Below, one piece after another: positions 51,006 through 59,757 of a stretch of DNA of 64,000 nucleotides. A model generated the notes under the pieces. The model did not search any database and had not been told where the DNA came from. It was given only the letters and a program-made list of their open reading frames with translations. This stretch comes from JADGQN01 sp035315185 (GTDB lineage Bacteria > Desulfobacterota > Syntrophorhabdia > Syntrophorhabdales > WCHB1-27). The stretch's first letter is position 1; each line of letters begins with the position of its first letter. The stretch lies in the NCBI GenBank assembly GCA_035315185.1, contig DATFYE010000028.1, positions 14,255 through 78,254 on the forward strand. Reading direction: 5' to 3'. The translations under genes and the position numbers were made by a program.

Positions 51006-51224
51006 TTGACCCTAGATGCGACGTCTGGCGCGTTGGCCCGTATCGAGTTCACCTACAAATATGGTATTGGAGACGAACCAGGAGGATTGCACATTACCGA
51101 TGGAAAGAAGCATATTAAGGTTGCGGTTGAAGGGAAAGAAGATACAGTGGAAAGAGATCTCATCGTGAAGAAAGCTGTGACCACGGGCGAAACCCAGTGG
51201 ATATTCACCGCAAAAACACGATAA
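51006..51224 (+). CDS. Small hypothetical protein, possibly 5'-truncated
   Basis: A 72-residue frame from TTG 51006, not recognised. The part from ARIEFTYKYGIGDEPGG to KKAVTTGETQWIFTAKTR has protein-like composition, whereas the first residues do not, and no ribosome site precedes the TTG. The gene may have lost its 5' end. It ends on the Shine-Dalgarno of the broken lipoprotein gene that follows. Confidence 0.4.
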   Translation: MTLDATSGALARIEFTYKYGIGDEPGGLHITDGKKHIKVAVEGKEDTVERDLIVKKAVTTGETQWIFTAKTR

Positions 51225-51238
51225 AGGAGGAGTACCTT

Positions 51239-51525
51239 ATGGAAAAAGCACTTTTCTCGGTGTTACTGGCATGGGTTTTGTCTTGATGATGATAGCTGGC
51301 TGCTGCTGACAGCCAGCCTCCTCCGAAGGCCGAACCTGCGAAACCCGCTGCGGAACCGGCGAGGCCGGCAGCCTGGCCGATATCTGGCGAGAGTTGGGAA
51401 CCGTGAGCGTGGCGAAGCTGGAAGCCGGGGGAAAAGTCTACACCAAGCTCTCTCAGATTAACGACCCAGTCAAGAAGATTCTGACATTATGCGAAGTGGT
51501 CAGCCTTAACGAGGTTGCGAGCTAG
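51239..51525 (+). pseudogene. Broken lipoprotein gene
   Basis: AAAGGAGG and an ATG at 51239 open MEKALFSVLL. The frame then stops, but the +1 frame continues GMGFVLMMIAGCC, a lipoprotein signal with lipobox IAGC. A further frame gives QPPPKAEPAKPAAEPARPAA, a linker like those of other lipoproteins here. A third shift gives KLEAGGKVYTKLSQINDPVK and ends LNEVAS at 51525. The pieces join into one plausible lipoprotein interrupted by at least two frame changes. True decay and sequencing indels cannot be told apart here. Confidence 0.6.
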
Positions 51526-51575
51526 TAAACTCCCGCCGAATCCCCTCCTCACGGAGTGTTGGTGCAGGTAGTTAC

Positions 51576-52394
51576 TTAAGTTCCGCTCCCAGTATCGCAG
51601 TAACCAGATGCACCGGTGCCATAATTGCACTCGGCAATAGTTGACCCTCCGCTAAGACAGTTAGCATGGCCCGGAGCAGTTCCGTTGGCGTAGCAGTAGC
51701 TTGCCGATGTCCCGGGGAAGCATATGCCGCCTGCGGAGTTCCCAGTGGGGTAGCAGTTGTTGCTTGCGAACGACCCAGGACTGCAGCTGTCGCCGTATGC
51801 TTCGTGCCTTCCCCCGCTCAGATCTATCAACTTCGGGGGTTCATACTTGAAGCTCTTCAGCTCGCAGACACGCCCGGAGGGAGGGGAGGGAAAGCTTTCC
51901 GGTCTCTTCACACTGGCGGGAAGGCCCGATCCAGTGCTGCCGAATCCGGCAAGACCCTCCGCAGCGAGCTCATCAATAAATGCGCCGACATGCTCTAGTG
52001 CTTCCTTGGGTACGTCATCAGCATAGGAGCGGAGCTCCTTGAGGAGATCATCTGTCGTATGCTCCCCGTTCAGGAGCTTCCACACGTAAACGCCTGTGGG
52101 ACTCAAACCAAAGCCACGGCCGGTATCGGGGTCGAAGAGAACAGCCCAGTCGTCAAACTCCTCCCGGAGCACGACGTGAGGATTCCGCACGGGTCTGTCA
52201 GCGTCATTCACGGCAGTGCCCCACGGTTTCCAACCGTCATAGCCCATGCGGAAGCGCACCTGCCCAGGGACATGGAGAGGGTTCTGCAACTTAGGTGCCA
52301 GGGAACGCGTGAGGCTGGCAGAGTTGTAACGTTCTGGGATTACACCACTACTTCTCTCTCTATTATGGTCTGTTAATTGCATCTCAGAAACCAT
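51576..52394 (-). CDS. PqqD-like protein with Cys-repeat tail (RiPP precursor-like fusion)
   Basis: A 272-residue protein in two parts. Residues ~60-150 form a PqqD-type fold, the peptide-recognition domain of many RiPP systems (VVLREEFDDWAVLFDPDTGR, GLSPTGVYVWKLLNG, DLLKELRSYADDV, FIDELAAEGL). Residues ~183-272 look like a precursor peptide: a leader-like YEPPKLIDLSGG, then a Gly/Ser/Ala/Asn-rich tail with Cys at 204, 214, 225, 234, 246, 256 and 266, each opening a unit such as CYPTGNSAGG or CFPGTSAS. It recalls peptides of radical-SAM cassettes such as SynChlorMet. No modifying enzyme is in the window. Confidence 0.78.
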   Translation of the reverse strand: MVSEMQLTDHNRERSSGVIPERYNSASLTRSLAPKLQNPLHVPGQVRFRMGYDGWKPWGTAVNDADRPVRNPHVVLREEFDDWAVLFDPDTGRGFGLSPTGVYVWKLLNGEHTTDDLLKELRSYADDVPKEALEHVGAFIDELAAEGLAGFGSTGSGLPASVKRPESFPSPPSGRVCELKSFKYEPPKLIDLSGGRHEAYGDSCSPGSFASNNCYPTGNSAGGICFPGTSASYCYANGTAPGHANCLSGGSTIAECNYGTGASGYCDTGSGT

Positions 52395-52485
52395 TTAGGC
52401 GTTCGTCATTACTTTCTTAACATGTTTTTCGGCCTCATTAGGGTGAGATTCTAATCGCTGGGCCTGTCAGGAAGGAGGTTCCGTT

Positions 52486-53025
52486 TTGGGTGTAGGAAGG
52501 TATATCTCATATTTCAGGTCACCGGAGAGACAAGCGCGAAGAGTAGTTGATAGGCATCTCAATGCCATTAGGACTGGCAACACAATAGATGCTCTCGAAA
52601 CAATCGCTATTTCAAAAGTAGGGGGAATTTCGACTGACGTCTTTGACTTTAAATATATGAACACACTGAAAAAGGAGCGCGTTAGAGACGAGCCCATGGT
52701 TTTTGACCGGGAACGTTATGAACGCGAGGTCTTCGGCAAGGGCCTCCCACCTGATCTCAAACCTCCATTGGAGGGCCAGTTCACGTGCTACGATGAATAC
52801 TTAGCGTTTTACAAAAGGATCTATACCCTTGTCTCAAACGCTGATAGGGTGAAAGTGACGAGCAATGATATTGTTGTTGAGAGTGAGTATTACCATTATG
52901 AGTTTGAGTTCCACTATGGTATAGCACTCACGGACAAGCTTGGGCAAAGGCTGTATAAACAATACGTTTTTGAAGTTAAACCGTGGAGCCGAGAATATGC
53001 TATTACTGGCTTTCACGAAATGTGA
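52486..53025 (+). CDS. Hypothetical protein (179 aa)
   Basis: Not recognised. The TTG start at 52486 stands 7 bp after a strong AAGGAGG. The product is soluble, charged and Tyr-rich (FTCYDEYLAFYKRIYTLVSN, VESEYYHYEFEFHYGIALTD), with a likely beta-rich C-terminal half and no signal peptide. It starts 91 bp from the divergent PqqD-like gene, so both may share a control region. Confidence 0.7.
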   Translation: MGVGRYISYFRSPERQARRVVDRHLNAIRTGNTIDALETIAISKVGGISTDVFDFKYMNTLKKERVRDEPMVFDRERYEREVFGKGLPPDLKPPLEGQFTCYDEYLAFYKRIYTLVSNADRVKVTSNDIVVESEYYHYEFEFHYGIALTDKLGQRLYKQYVFEVKPWSREYAITGFHEM

Positions 53026-53112
53026 GGAGGAGAATCACCGTCGCGGCGAACGCGCTCGCCTAGCATCAATGCTCAGCAGCATGGTCGGGGAAGAGAACCA
53101 GGGTGACGTACC

Positions 53113-53403
53113 ATGAGCCGGATGTGTCCGCACTGCGGTTTTGAGACAGACTTGGCACCGTTCGCCTTCAAGCAGCAGGCTGCTCCGTGTCCTCTCTGCG
53201 GCAAGGTGCCTTCGAGGGTTGTCACAGAAGAGACGCTCGATAAGAGCTTGCGGTGGATAGAACAAGAGAGCCCCGCGCTGTTTGATCACCTCGTCGAGAG
53301 GATGGACCGTAGGGCGGCCACGCGCCGAACAGTCCGTCGAGTTGCCCTTGTGACAGGTGTGGTGATGTTTGTGGCACTCTTTGTATTGCTACTTCTCTGG
53401 TGA
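53113..53403 (+). CDS. Zinc-ribbon membrane protein (96 aa)
   Basis: A small protein with an N-terminal zinc ribbon (MCPHCGFETDL ... APCPLCGKVPS), a helical middle region and one C-terminal membrane helix (VALVTGVVMFVALFVLLLLW). Topology suggests a cytoplasmic ribbon with a tail anchor. Function unknown. It follows the preceding hypothetical gene by 87 bp. No good ribosome site is seen before the ATG at 53113. Confidence 0.68.
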   Translation: MSRMCPHCGFETDLAPFAFKQQAAPCPLCGKVPSRVVTEETLDKSLRWIEQESPALFDHLVERMDRRAATRRTVRRVALVTGVVMFVALFVLLLLW

Positions 53404-53631
53404 TCACGGAGTGTCGTATGCCACGGACTGATCGCTTTGGTTGAGAGGGACCTCAAAGGTAGCAGGGAGGAAAAGATGCGGTTCCTTCCCTCGGTGGCCT
53501 CCATTGCCACGGGTACTCTTCTACGAGTTCAGAAAATAGAATTCTAACGAGTACAGGAAGGAGTGCGCAAGATCGAGGGCTCACAGCTTTTTTGAAATTC
53601 TGAGTGCGTAAAAAATTATGGAGTTCACCTC

Positions 53632-54963
53632 CTAAGTAATTCCCGAAACAGAATCAAGCCAACCGCCACTAAATCCCGCCCGCCGCAGTCCGGCAACGAC
53701 TGCCGGGCAACGGCGCATGATGTTCCAGAGCAGGCCGGTGCGGTAGTTCTCGACCATCATCGTCACCGGCCCTTGATCGATTCCGAAGTGGTACGGCGTG
53801 ACCCACCAACCGGTCGGGCTATCCGGCACCGCGAAGGATTGGTTGAACGACGGCCTGAACCCGTATTTCCCTGTCATTCCCAATTCCATTTGCGCAAATT
53901 GCCGAAGGGTCGGGATGACGATTTCAGGAGCAAACGATAGGGAGGCGGCCACAACCCACGGGGCGACGGTCCCGTCGTCGGGACCAAAGGGGGCGCCTCG
54001 AGCGGTATAGTCGAAAAACTCGCGTTCGACGCCGTTGACCACACGCTTCCCCCAACCGGGCCCGTCGCATGCGGTGAATCCCCAACAGTGTTCGCCGTAG
54101 CCGGCGAAATTAAGGGGATTGCGGATCGCGTATTCCTGCTGCACAAACGTCGCCTGCCGGCTGTTCTCGAAGTAGTCGCTGCCGCGCGCCCGCATGAATT
54201 CATCGCGAATGCCGCGAAAGTCGACCCACAGGTGCGAGAGTTGATGCGTGAAGAGCGGCCCCGAGTAGAGCAATTCACGATCGTAAATTTTCTTCCACTG
54301 GTAGGTTGCGCAATAGGCGCGATAACTCTCGGGCGGCAACGGGTGCGTGGGCGAACCGAGTCCAAGAATGTACAGCAGCAAACCCTCGTCGTAACCCTGG
54401 TAGCGATGTGGGATGAACCCGTTCTCCGGCCGCCAGCCATGGGTTAGAGTCGGTCCGCCGTCCCGGGCCCAATTCCAGTCGGCCCGACGGTAAAGCGCAT
54501 CGGCCAGGCTTCTGATTTCGACCTCGTCCGGCGTGTCACGATCGAAGTAGGTGCCGGCCGTCAAGGCGCCGGCGAACAGAAACGCCGAGTCGAGGGTGGA
54601 AAGTTCGCAGTTCCAAACGCGGCGACCCGTCTCGATGTCCAGGAAATGGTAGAAAAAGCCTTTGTAACCGGAGGCGTCCGGCTCAGGGCCTTGCGGGCAT
54701 TCGAGCAAGTAACGCAGCCGTTTCCGGGTGATCTTGGCGGCGAAATCTCGGAAGAGGACGTCGCGCTCGACGACAACCGGAATCGTCGCCAGCGCCATGC
54801 CGCAGGCGGCGATACTGACCGGAGCGTTTGGGTCGGTCTTGTCGCGGACCAGCCCGTTGTCCGGGTTGGTTTCGTGCAGATAGTACAGAACCGTGGTTAA
54901 CTGCAGCAGGCCCAGATCTCTTTCGGTGAGATTTAGATCGTCGGCACCGGGAGTTTCGGCCAT
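53632..54963 (-). CDS. Glucoamylase-like (GH144-type) glycoside hydrolase
   Basis: A 443-residue (alpha/alpha)6 hydrolase with the glycoamylase family traits: the CPQGPEPDASGYKGFFYHFLD, ELSTLDSAFLFAGALTAG and ADWNWARDGGPTLTHGW region, GYDEGLLLYILGLG, then FTHQLSHLWVDFRGIRDEFM and WGFTACDGPGWG, and GTVAPWVVAASLSFAPE. In cyclic beta-1,2-glucan synthases this domain lies before the GH94 domain. Here it is a separate gene 17 bp after the GH94-type gene. It may act as beta-1,2-glucanase. No signal peptide, so probably cytoplasmic. Third-position GC looks higher than in neighbours. Confidence 0.85.
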   Translation of the reverse strand: MAETPGADDLNLTERDLGLLQLTTVLYYLHETNPDNGLVRDKTDPNAPVSIAACGMALATIPVVVERDVLFRDFAAKITRKRLRYLLECPQGPEPDASGYKGFFYHFLDIETGRRVWNCELSTLDSAFLFAGALTAGTYFDRDTPDEVEIRSLADALYRRADWNWARDGGPTLTHGWRPENGFIPHRYQGYDEGLLLYILGLGSPTHPLPPESYRAYCATYQWKKIYDRELLYSGPLFTHQLSHLWVDFRGIRDEFMRARGSDYFENSRQATFVQQEYAIRNPLNFAGYGEHCWGFTACDGPGWGKRVVNGVEREFFDYTARGAPFGPDDGTVAPWVVAASLSFAPEIVIPTLRQFAQMELGMTGKYGFRPSFNQSFAVPDSPTGWWVTPYHFGIDQGPVTMMVENYRTGLLWNIMRRCPAVVAGLRRAGFSGGWLDSVSGIT

Positions 54964-54980
54964 GGGTCAGTTGCTCTCCG

Positions 54981-57900
54981 TCAGCCCAATTGCACGCGGA
55001 CGTCGTGAGTTTTCCCGTCGTCGCTTAGCGGCACAGTGTTGTTCGGCAATCGCTGCCCGTCCAGCTCGACCGATCGGAGGCCGCGACCCGTGCCAGCCGA
55101 GTTGTCCACCAGAATCCGGTATGTCGCGGACCCATGGCGATAGCTCAGTTCAAATCCTGGCCAGCTCGGCGGGACGCATGGCTCGAAACGAAGGGTGCCG
55201 CCCCGCAATTGGAAACCCAGAATCGTTTCAATGGCGACGCGGTAGAGCCAACTCGCCGAGCCGGTGTACCACGTCCAGCCGCCGCGGCCTGTGTGCGGCG
55301 GGGCGCCATACACGTCGGCGCAAACCACATACGGCTCAACTTTGTAATGCTGCACTTCCTCAACCGTCGTGGCATGGTAGACCGGGTTGATGAGGTTCCA
55401 AAGTTCCACGGCGCGGTCGCCGCGACCCTGCAAGGCCGTCGCCAGGACAACCCAGGTGGCGGCGTGGGTGTATTGACCGCCGTTCTCGCGGATGCCCGGC
55501 ACATATCCTTTGATGTAGCCGGGCTCAAGAGCGCTTTTGTCGAACGGCGGGTCGAACAGTTGGATCAGTTTGTCGTCGATACGCACCAGTCGTTTTTGAA
55601 CCGCGTCCATTGCCGCTTGAGCCCGTGCCGGGTCTGCTGCACCGGAAATGACCGCCCATGCCTGCGGGATGGCGTCGATTTGGCACTCATCGTTTTGAGC
55701 TGATCCCAGGGGAGTGCCGTCGTCGAAATACGCTCGGCGGTACCACGCGCCGTCCCAGGCGGTCGCCTCCAGAGCGATCCGCAACTGCTCGGCTCGCTCC
55801 CGGCACCAATTGGCATCGTCGGCCTGGCTGCTCCGCTCCGCCAATTCTGCAAACGCGCCCAACACGCTTACGAAGAACCACGCGTTCCAAACGCTCTCGC
55901 CCTTTCCGTGAGCACCCACCTTGTTCATGCCGTCGTTCCAATCACCGGTGCCCATGAGGGGCAGTCCGTGGGAACCCAGCCGATAGCCGTGCTTCAGCGC
56001 GCGAACACAGTGCTCGTAAACGGTGCCAGTCTGCTCACTCACCGCGGGCAAGTTGAAGTCTTCCTCCTGCTCTTCGGTAAGTACCGGCGAAGCGATGAAC
56101 GGCACTACTTCATCTAACAATTCCGTGTCGCCTGTTGTCACAACATAGTGGTGAACCACGAGTGGCAAGAAATAGAGGTCGTCCGTGATCCGCGTGCGAA
56201 CGCCGATCCCGGACGGCGGATGCCACCAGTGCTGGACATCGCCCTCCTCGAATTGCCGTGCCGCCGCTCGCAAGATCTGCGCCCGCGCCTCTGCCGGAGC
56301 ACTGTAGACCAGCGCCATCACATCCTGCAGTTGGTCTCGAAAGCCGTACGCTCCGCCGGATTGGTAAAACGCGGAGCGCGCCCAAACGCGGCAAGCCAGG
56401 ACCTGATAAACAAGCCAACGGTTGAGCATCAGGTCGATGCCCGGATCGGGCGTAGTCACGTGCAGCGCGTTCAGGTAACGGTCCCATTGCTGTTGCACCT
56501 GCGTCAGGGCCGCATCGGCTTGGCGGGATTGTGTGTATTCGCTAATGAGTCGATGAACCTCCTCCAAACTGTCCGCCTGACCCAGGACAAAAACCACTTC
56601 TCTCGTCTCACCAGGAGCCAGCGTCATTTCCGTCGTCATTGCCGCACAGGGATCAAGGCCCGGGCCCGCGCCACCGGACGGCCCGACGCGGTTCAGGCCG
56701 GCGGGCATTGAAACCGAGCCATGTTCCCCGAGAAACTCCGTACGATCAACGGTGACCGATTGCGTCGGCGGACCAGAGGCCACGAAGGCGATCTTCTCGG
56801 CGAAGTCACCGGCCCAAGCATTCCGCGCCACTATCGCGCCGCTCTCCGGATCGTGCTCACAGACGACCTGCAGCGGTGCGTTTTCACGGACGGTTCCAAG
56901 AACCCATTCGGCGTAGTACGTTGCCGACAAACGCCGGGTCCGATCACCGTCATTTCGCACCGTCAGGCACACCAACTTAATCGGCTCGTCGGTCGGGACG
57001 AAAACCAGGAGATCCTGATAGAGATTACGACTGTCATGCGTGTAGCGCGTGTAGCCTTGGCCGTGACGCACGGTCACCGTTGCCCTTGGTCCCAGCGGCA
57101 AGGGCGTGGGTGTCCAGAAGTAACCGGTTTCCTCGTCGCGCAAATAGATCACTTCACCTGGCGAGTCCGAAGTCGGATCATTCGACCAGGGAGTGAGACG
57201 GTTCATTTGACTATTGCCGGCCCAACTGTAGCCCAGACCAGCCTCCGTTACTAAACATCCAAACCGCGGATTGGCCAGCACATTCGTCCAGGGCGCCGGT
57301 GGCAACGTTGGTCCAACCTGTGAAGTGCCGTCGATTACGTTCACGTACTCGCGGCCATCACGGGTGAAACCTCCGAAGCCGTTCCAGAAACTCAATTCTT
57401 CAGGCGGGCGGGCGGGCTGCGCGACAGGCTCTGTCGCGACCGCAGCAGGAATGAGCTGCGGCGGCGGATCGGCCCGTGGGGAAGCGCGATGATCGATCTG
57501 CTCGGCCAGTGACCCGCGATCACCGCCAAGTACGGCTCGCGCGGCGGCCGCGAGCAGGAGTGCATCATCGGCCGGCACCTTGTCTGCAGTCAGAAAGAAC
57601 ACACCGCCCGACTTGCCGAGGATCTTGCCGGCAATCCCCGTCTGGAGTTCCGTTCGTAATCGATCCGAAGGTTCGCCGGCGCGCTCGTCCAGAATCACGA
57701 GATCCACATTCAATCCGCGGCGACGCGTATAGGTGCGCCACTGAACGAGTTGCCGAACGATCGTCTCATCGTCCACCCGAGCGACTCGGGCCAGGACAAT
57801 TGGAAGGTCACCGGAAATAGAGTACGGCCACAGGCCTGGCTGTCCCTGCCGGTTGGCGGCCACGGCGTCAAGGTCGCGAAGACCGGAGTTCGTGAAGACG

Positions 57901-58826
57901 ACGGCCGACGCCAACCGGTTGAACAGGGCGATTTCGTCCGGTGTGAGCTCGAGCTCCCGTAGTTCGCGCTGGCAGTAGACTTTGGCTCCTGCAAACGCCT
58001 GGTCGATCGCTTCGAATTCGTGGAGTCGTTCGGCTATTCCGATGGCGGCTTCACGCGTGTCAGCCGCTCCAGTCACGTATGCGATGCGAGTCGTCATTCC
58101 CGGTTCGAGCCCGACGTGCCGGCGCAAGCTGAAGATCGGATCGAGCACCGCGCCGGTGGTCCGCGACAAGCGAGACCCCGGATCCAAGGCGGCGGGATTG
58201 GCCGGCGTGCGCCCGCGTCCGAGAAATCTCATTCGATCCGTCTCGTAATCAATCTCGTCACTGGCCGATACGCTCGCCACCGAAGCGTGAATCGCCCAGA
58301 CTGCATGTTCGTTCGCGCCGCGGGGTCGGCGTCGCGCCAAAAGCGCGCTGCACCGAGGATCGAATTCCGTCTCCAGGAAGAGCTTTGCGAAAGCAGGGTG
58401 AGACTGATCAGCCCGACGGTCATTCAGGCACACCTCCGCATAGCTCATAAGCTCGACTTCGCGGCGGCGAAGGCCGTGATTGACGAGCGTCACCGCGCGT
58501 ACCTCGGCATCTGCATCCGGCACGACACACACGGCATAGCGGGTCTCGACGTCGCCATCACGTCGACGGAACTCCGCGCGGTCGGTGTGAAACTCGATTT
58601 CAGATTCATCAGCGACCTGGCGCAGCGGTTGACTTCCAATCGACCACATGCTGTTGTCGCTGAGGTCACGGACGTAATAGAACTGGCCCCAGCAGTCGCG
58701 CGTGGCATCTTCGCGCCAGCGGGTTACATCCAGGCCGCGCCAGGTGCTGTAGCCAGCGCAGGCACTCGTGATCATCACATCGTACGAGCCGTTGGACAGT
58801 AGTGTTACCGCAGGTTGCGAGCTCAT
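54981..58826 (-). CDS. GH94-family protein, cyclic beta-1,2-glucan synthase C-terminal half without GT84
   Basis: A 1281-residue protein. The N-terminal ~500 residues match the first GT36-type beta-sandwich and linker of NdvB-type synthases (SNGSYDVMITSACAGYSTWR, LWPYSISGDLPIVLARV). The second half has another sandwich (FWNGFGGFTRDGREYV, TEAGLGYSWAGNSQMNRLTP) and the GH94 barrel with GTGDWNDGMNKVG, whose Asp is the general acid. GH94 domains phosphorolyse beta-1,2-glucan or set its chain length. The transmembrane GT84 half is absent. Start ATG 58826 is decided by AAGGAGG. Forms an operon with the glucoamylase-like gene. Confidence 0.87.
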   Translation of the reverse strand: MSSQPAVTLLSNGSYDVMITSACAGYSTWRGLDVTRWREDATRDCWGQFYYVRDLSDNSMWSIGSQPLRQVADESEIEFHTDRAEFRRRDGDVETRYAVCVVPDADAEVRAVTLVNHGLRRREVELMSYAEVCLNDRRADQSHPAFAKLFLETEFDPRCSALLARRRPRGANEHAVWAIHASVASVSASDEIDYETDRMRFLGRGRTPANPAALDPGSRLSRTTGAVLDPIFSLRRHVGLEPGMTTRIAYVTGAADTREAAIGIAERLHEFEAIDQAFAGAKVYCQRELRELELTPDEIALFNRLASAVVFTNSGLRDLDAVAANRQGQPGLWPYSISGDLPIVLARVARVDDETIVRQLVQWRTYTRRRGLNVDLVILDERAGEPSDRLRTELQTGIAGKILGKSGGVFFLTADKVPADDALLLAAAARAVLGGDRGSLAEQIDHRASPRADPPPQLIPAAVATEPVAQPARPPEELSFWNGFGGFTRDGREYVNVIDGTSQVGPTLPPAPWTNVLANPRFGCLVTEAGLGYSWAGNSQMNRLTPWSNDPTSDSPGEVIYLRDEETGYFWTPTPLPLGPRATVTVRHGQGYTRYTHDSRNLYQDLLVFVPTDEPIKLVCLTVRNDGDRTRRLSATYYAEWVLGTVRENAPLQVVCEHDPESGAIVARNAWAGDFAEKIAFVASGPPTQSVTVDRTEFLGEHGSVSMPAGLNRVGPSGGAGPGLDPCAAMTTEMTLAPGETREVVFVLGQADSLEEVHRLISEYTQSRQADAALTQVQQQWDRYLNALHVTTPDPGIDLMLNRWLVYQVLACRVWARSAFYQSGGAYGFRDQLQDVMALVYSAPAEARAQILRAAARQFEEGDVQHWWHPPSGIGVRTRITDDLYFLPLVVHHYVVTTGDTELLDEVVPFIASPVLTEEQEEDFNLPAVSEQTGTVYEHCVRALKHGYRLGSHGLPLMGTGDWNDGMNKVGAHGKGESVWNAWFFVSVLGAFAELAERSSQADDANWCRERAEQLRIALEATAWDGAWYRRAYFDDGTPLGSAQNDECQIDAIPQAWAVISGAADPARAQAAMDAVQKRLVRIDDKLIQLFDPPFDKSALEPGYIKGYVPGIRENGGQYTHAATWVVLATALQGRGDRAVELWNLINPVYHATTVEEVQHYKVEPYVVCADVYGAPPHTGRGGWTWYTGSASWLYRVAIETILGFQLRGGTLRFEPCVPPSWPGFELSYRHGSATYRILVDNSAGTGRGLRSVELDGQRLPNNTVPLSDDGKTHDVRVQLG

Positions 58827-59262
58827 TTCGCCTCCTTTTCCCGGTTGAAGCTCCAGAAGGCACGATCGCGAAGGCGCTGGTCCCGTCTTCGAGAACGACA
58901 CAGCCCTCGACTCACTCCGATCTCCAATCTTCGAATAGAAGACTAGAAGAAACATAAGCATCAAAAGTGGAATTGGCATTACGCTTTCACTTTCTCTCAT
59001 AGATTGTTTATATGGTAGATACTCGATTTCTTTTAAGCATCTAATCGTATTGCTCGCATTGTGTCATACGAGCGTTCCACCAAGCGCTTATCGCGCTTTG
59101 TTGTCAATTCTGCTAATTGCAATCGGATGATAATGGCGAATATACCTGCAGCCAGGTGATGTTGAGAGTTGACGATTACCGCCTGAAACGTGGTATCACA
59201 GTGAGAAATCTCAAAATCAACAGTTCAGGAAGACATCCACATCCTAGACGTCAAAGATATGC
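58827..59262. other. Gene-free stretch upstream of the GH94-type gene
   Basis: The GH94 frame can be extended to 59000, but without a ribosome site or family similarity. AT-richer sequence around 58990-59130 is the likely promoter region. No RNA gene, repeat or further frame is convincing. Confidence 0.45.
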
Positions 59263-59757
59263 TCAATCTTCTCTTTTCCAGGTAGCCACGTTTTGGAATT
59301 GCGTCACGTGAATCGCCTCCTCGATAACGACCGCAACAAGGGCTGTACCTGGTTCGTCTATAAAGCCGGCAAGCTGCGGGTGCCTTTGAGAGAGGAGCTT
59401 TGCATACTCTGCTCTTCTTGATCCGGCTCTTACAAGTGCGGCCGTGCCGACCAGAGTGATCGCTTGGGCGCGGCTCAGATCCTCGGGAGCCTGGGAACGA
59501 TTATCGATGAGGACAGAGACGGATCGCTGATGCATCATATTTCTGTACTTGCGTGTAGCTTTGCGCGTGGCGAAGACAATTGTTGTTAAGTCAGGCGTGA
59601 GCGCGAACGCTATTAAAGAGGCGTAGGGTCTCCCCTCATCAGAGGTGGCGACAACAGCAAAACGCAGGTCGCTAAAAGAGGCAAGCATCTGCTTGAGGCT
59701 CGTCTCTTCACCGAGGCTGTGGCGCACTACGCTTTTTCTGTGAGTATCAGCTCTCAT
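59263..59757 (-). CDS. Pyridoxamine 5'-phosphate oxidase-like (FMN split-barrel) protein
   Basis: A 164-residue protein of the PPOX/HugZ-like split barrel: FAVVATSDEGRPYASLIAFALT, IVFATRKATRKYRNMMHQRS, VSVLIDNRSQ, and the C-terminal half ITLVGTAALVRAG ... VVIEEAIHVTQFQNVATWK. Such proteins bind FMN or haem and reduce small substrates. The ATG at 59757 has GGGAAAG nearby; an ATG at 59769 is the alternative, and both overlap the end of the epimerase gene. Substrate unknown. Confidence 0.85.
   Translation of the reverse strand: MRADTHRKSVVRHSLGEETSLKQMLASFSDLRFAVVATSDEGRPYASLIAFALTPDLTTIVFATRKATRKYRNMMHQRSVSVLIDNRSQAPEDLSRAQAITLVGTAALVRAGSRRAEYAKLLSQRHPQLAGFIDEPGTALVAVVIEEAIHVTQFQNVATWKRED

Noticed and set aside
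52395..52470. Short peptide frame just upstream of the PqqD-like gene
   Set aside because: It looks protein-like at its end but has no start codon after the preceding stop, so it is not a gene as it stands.
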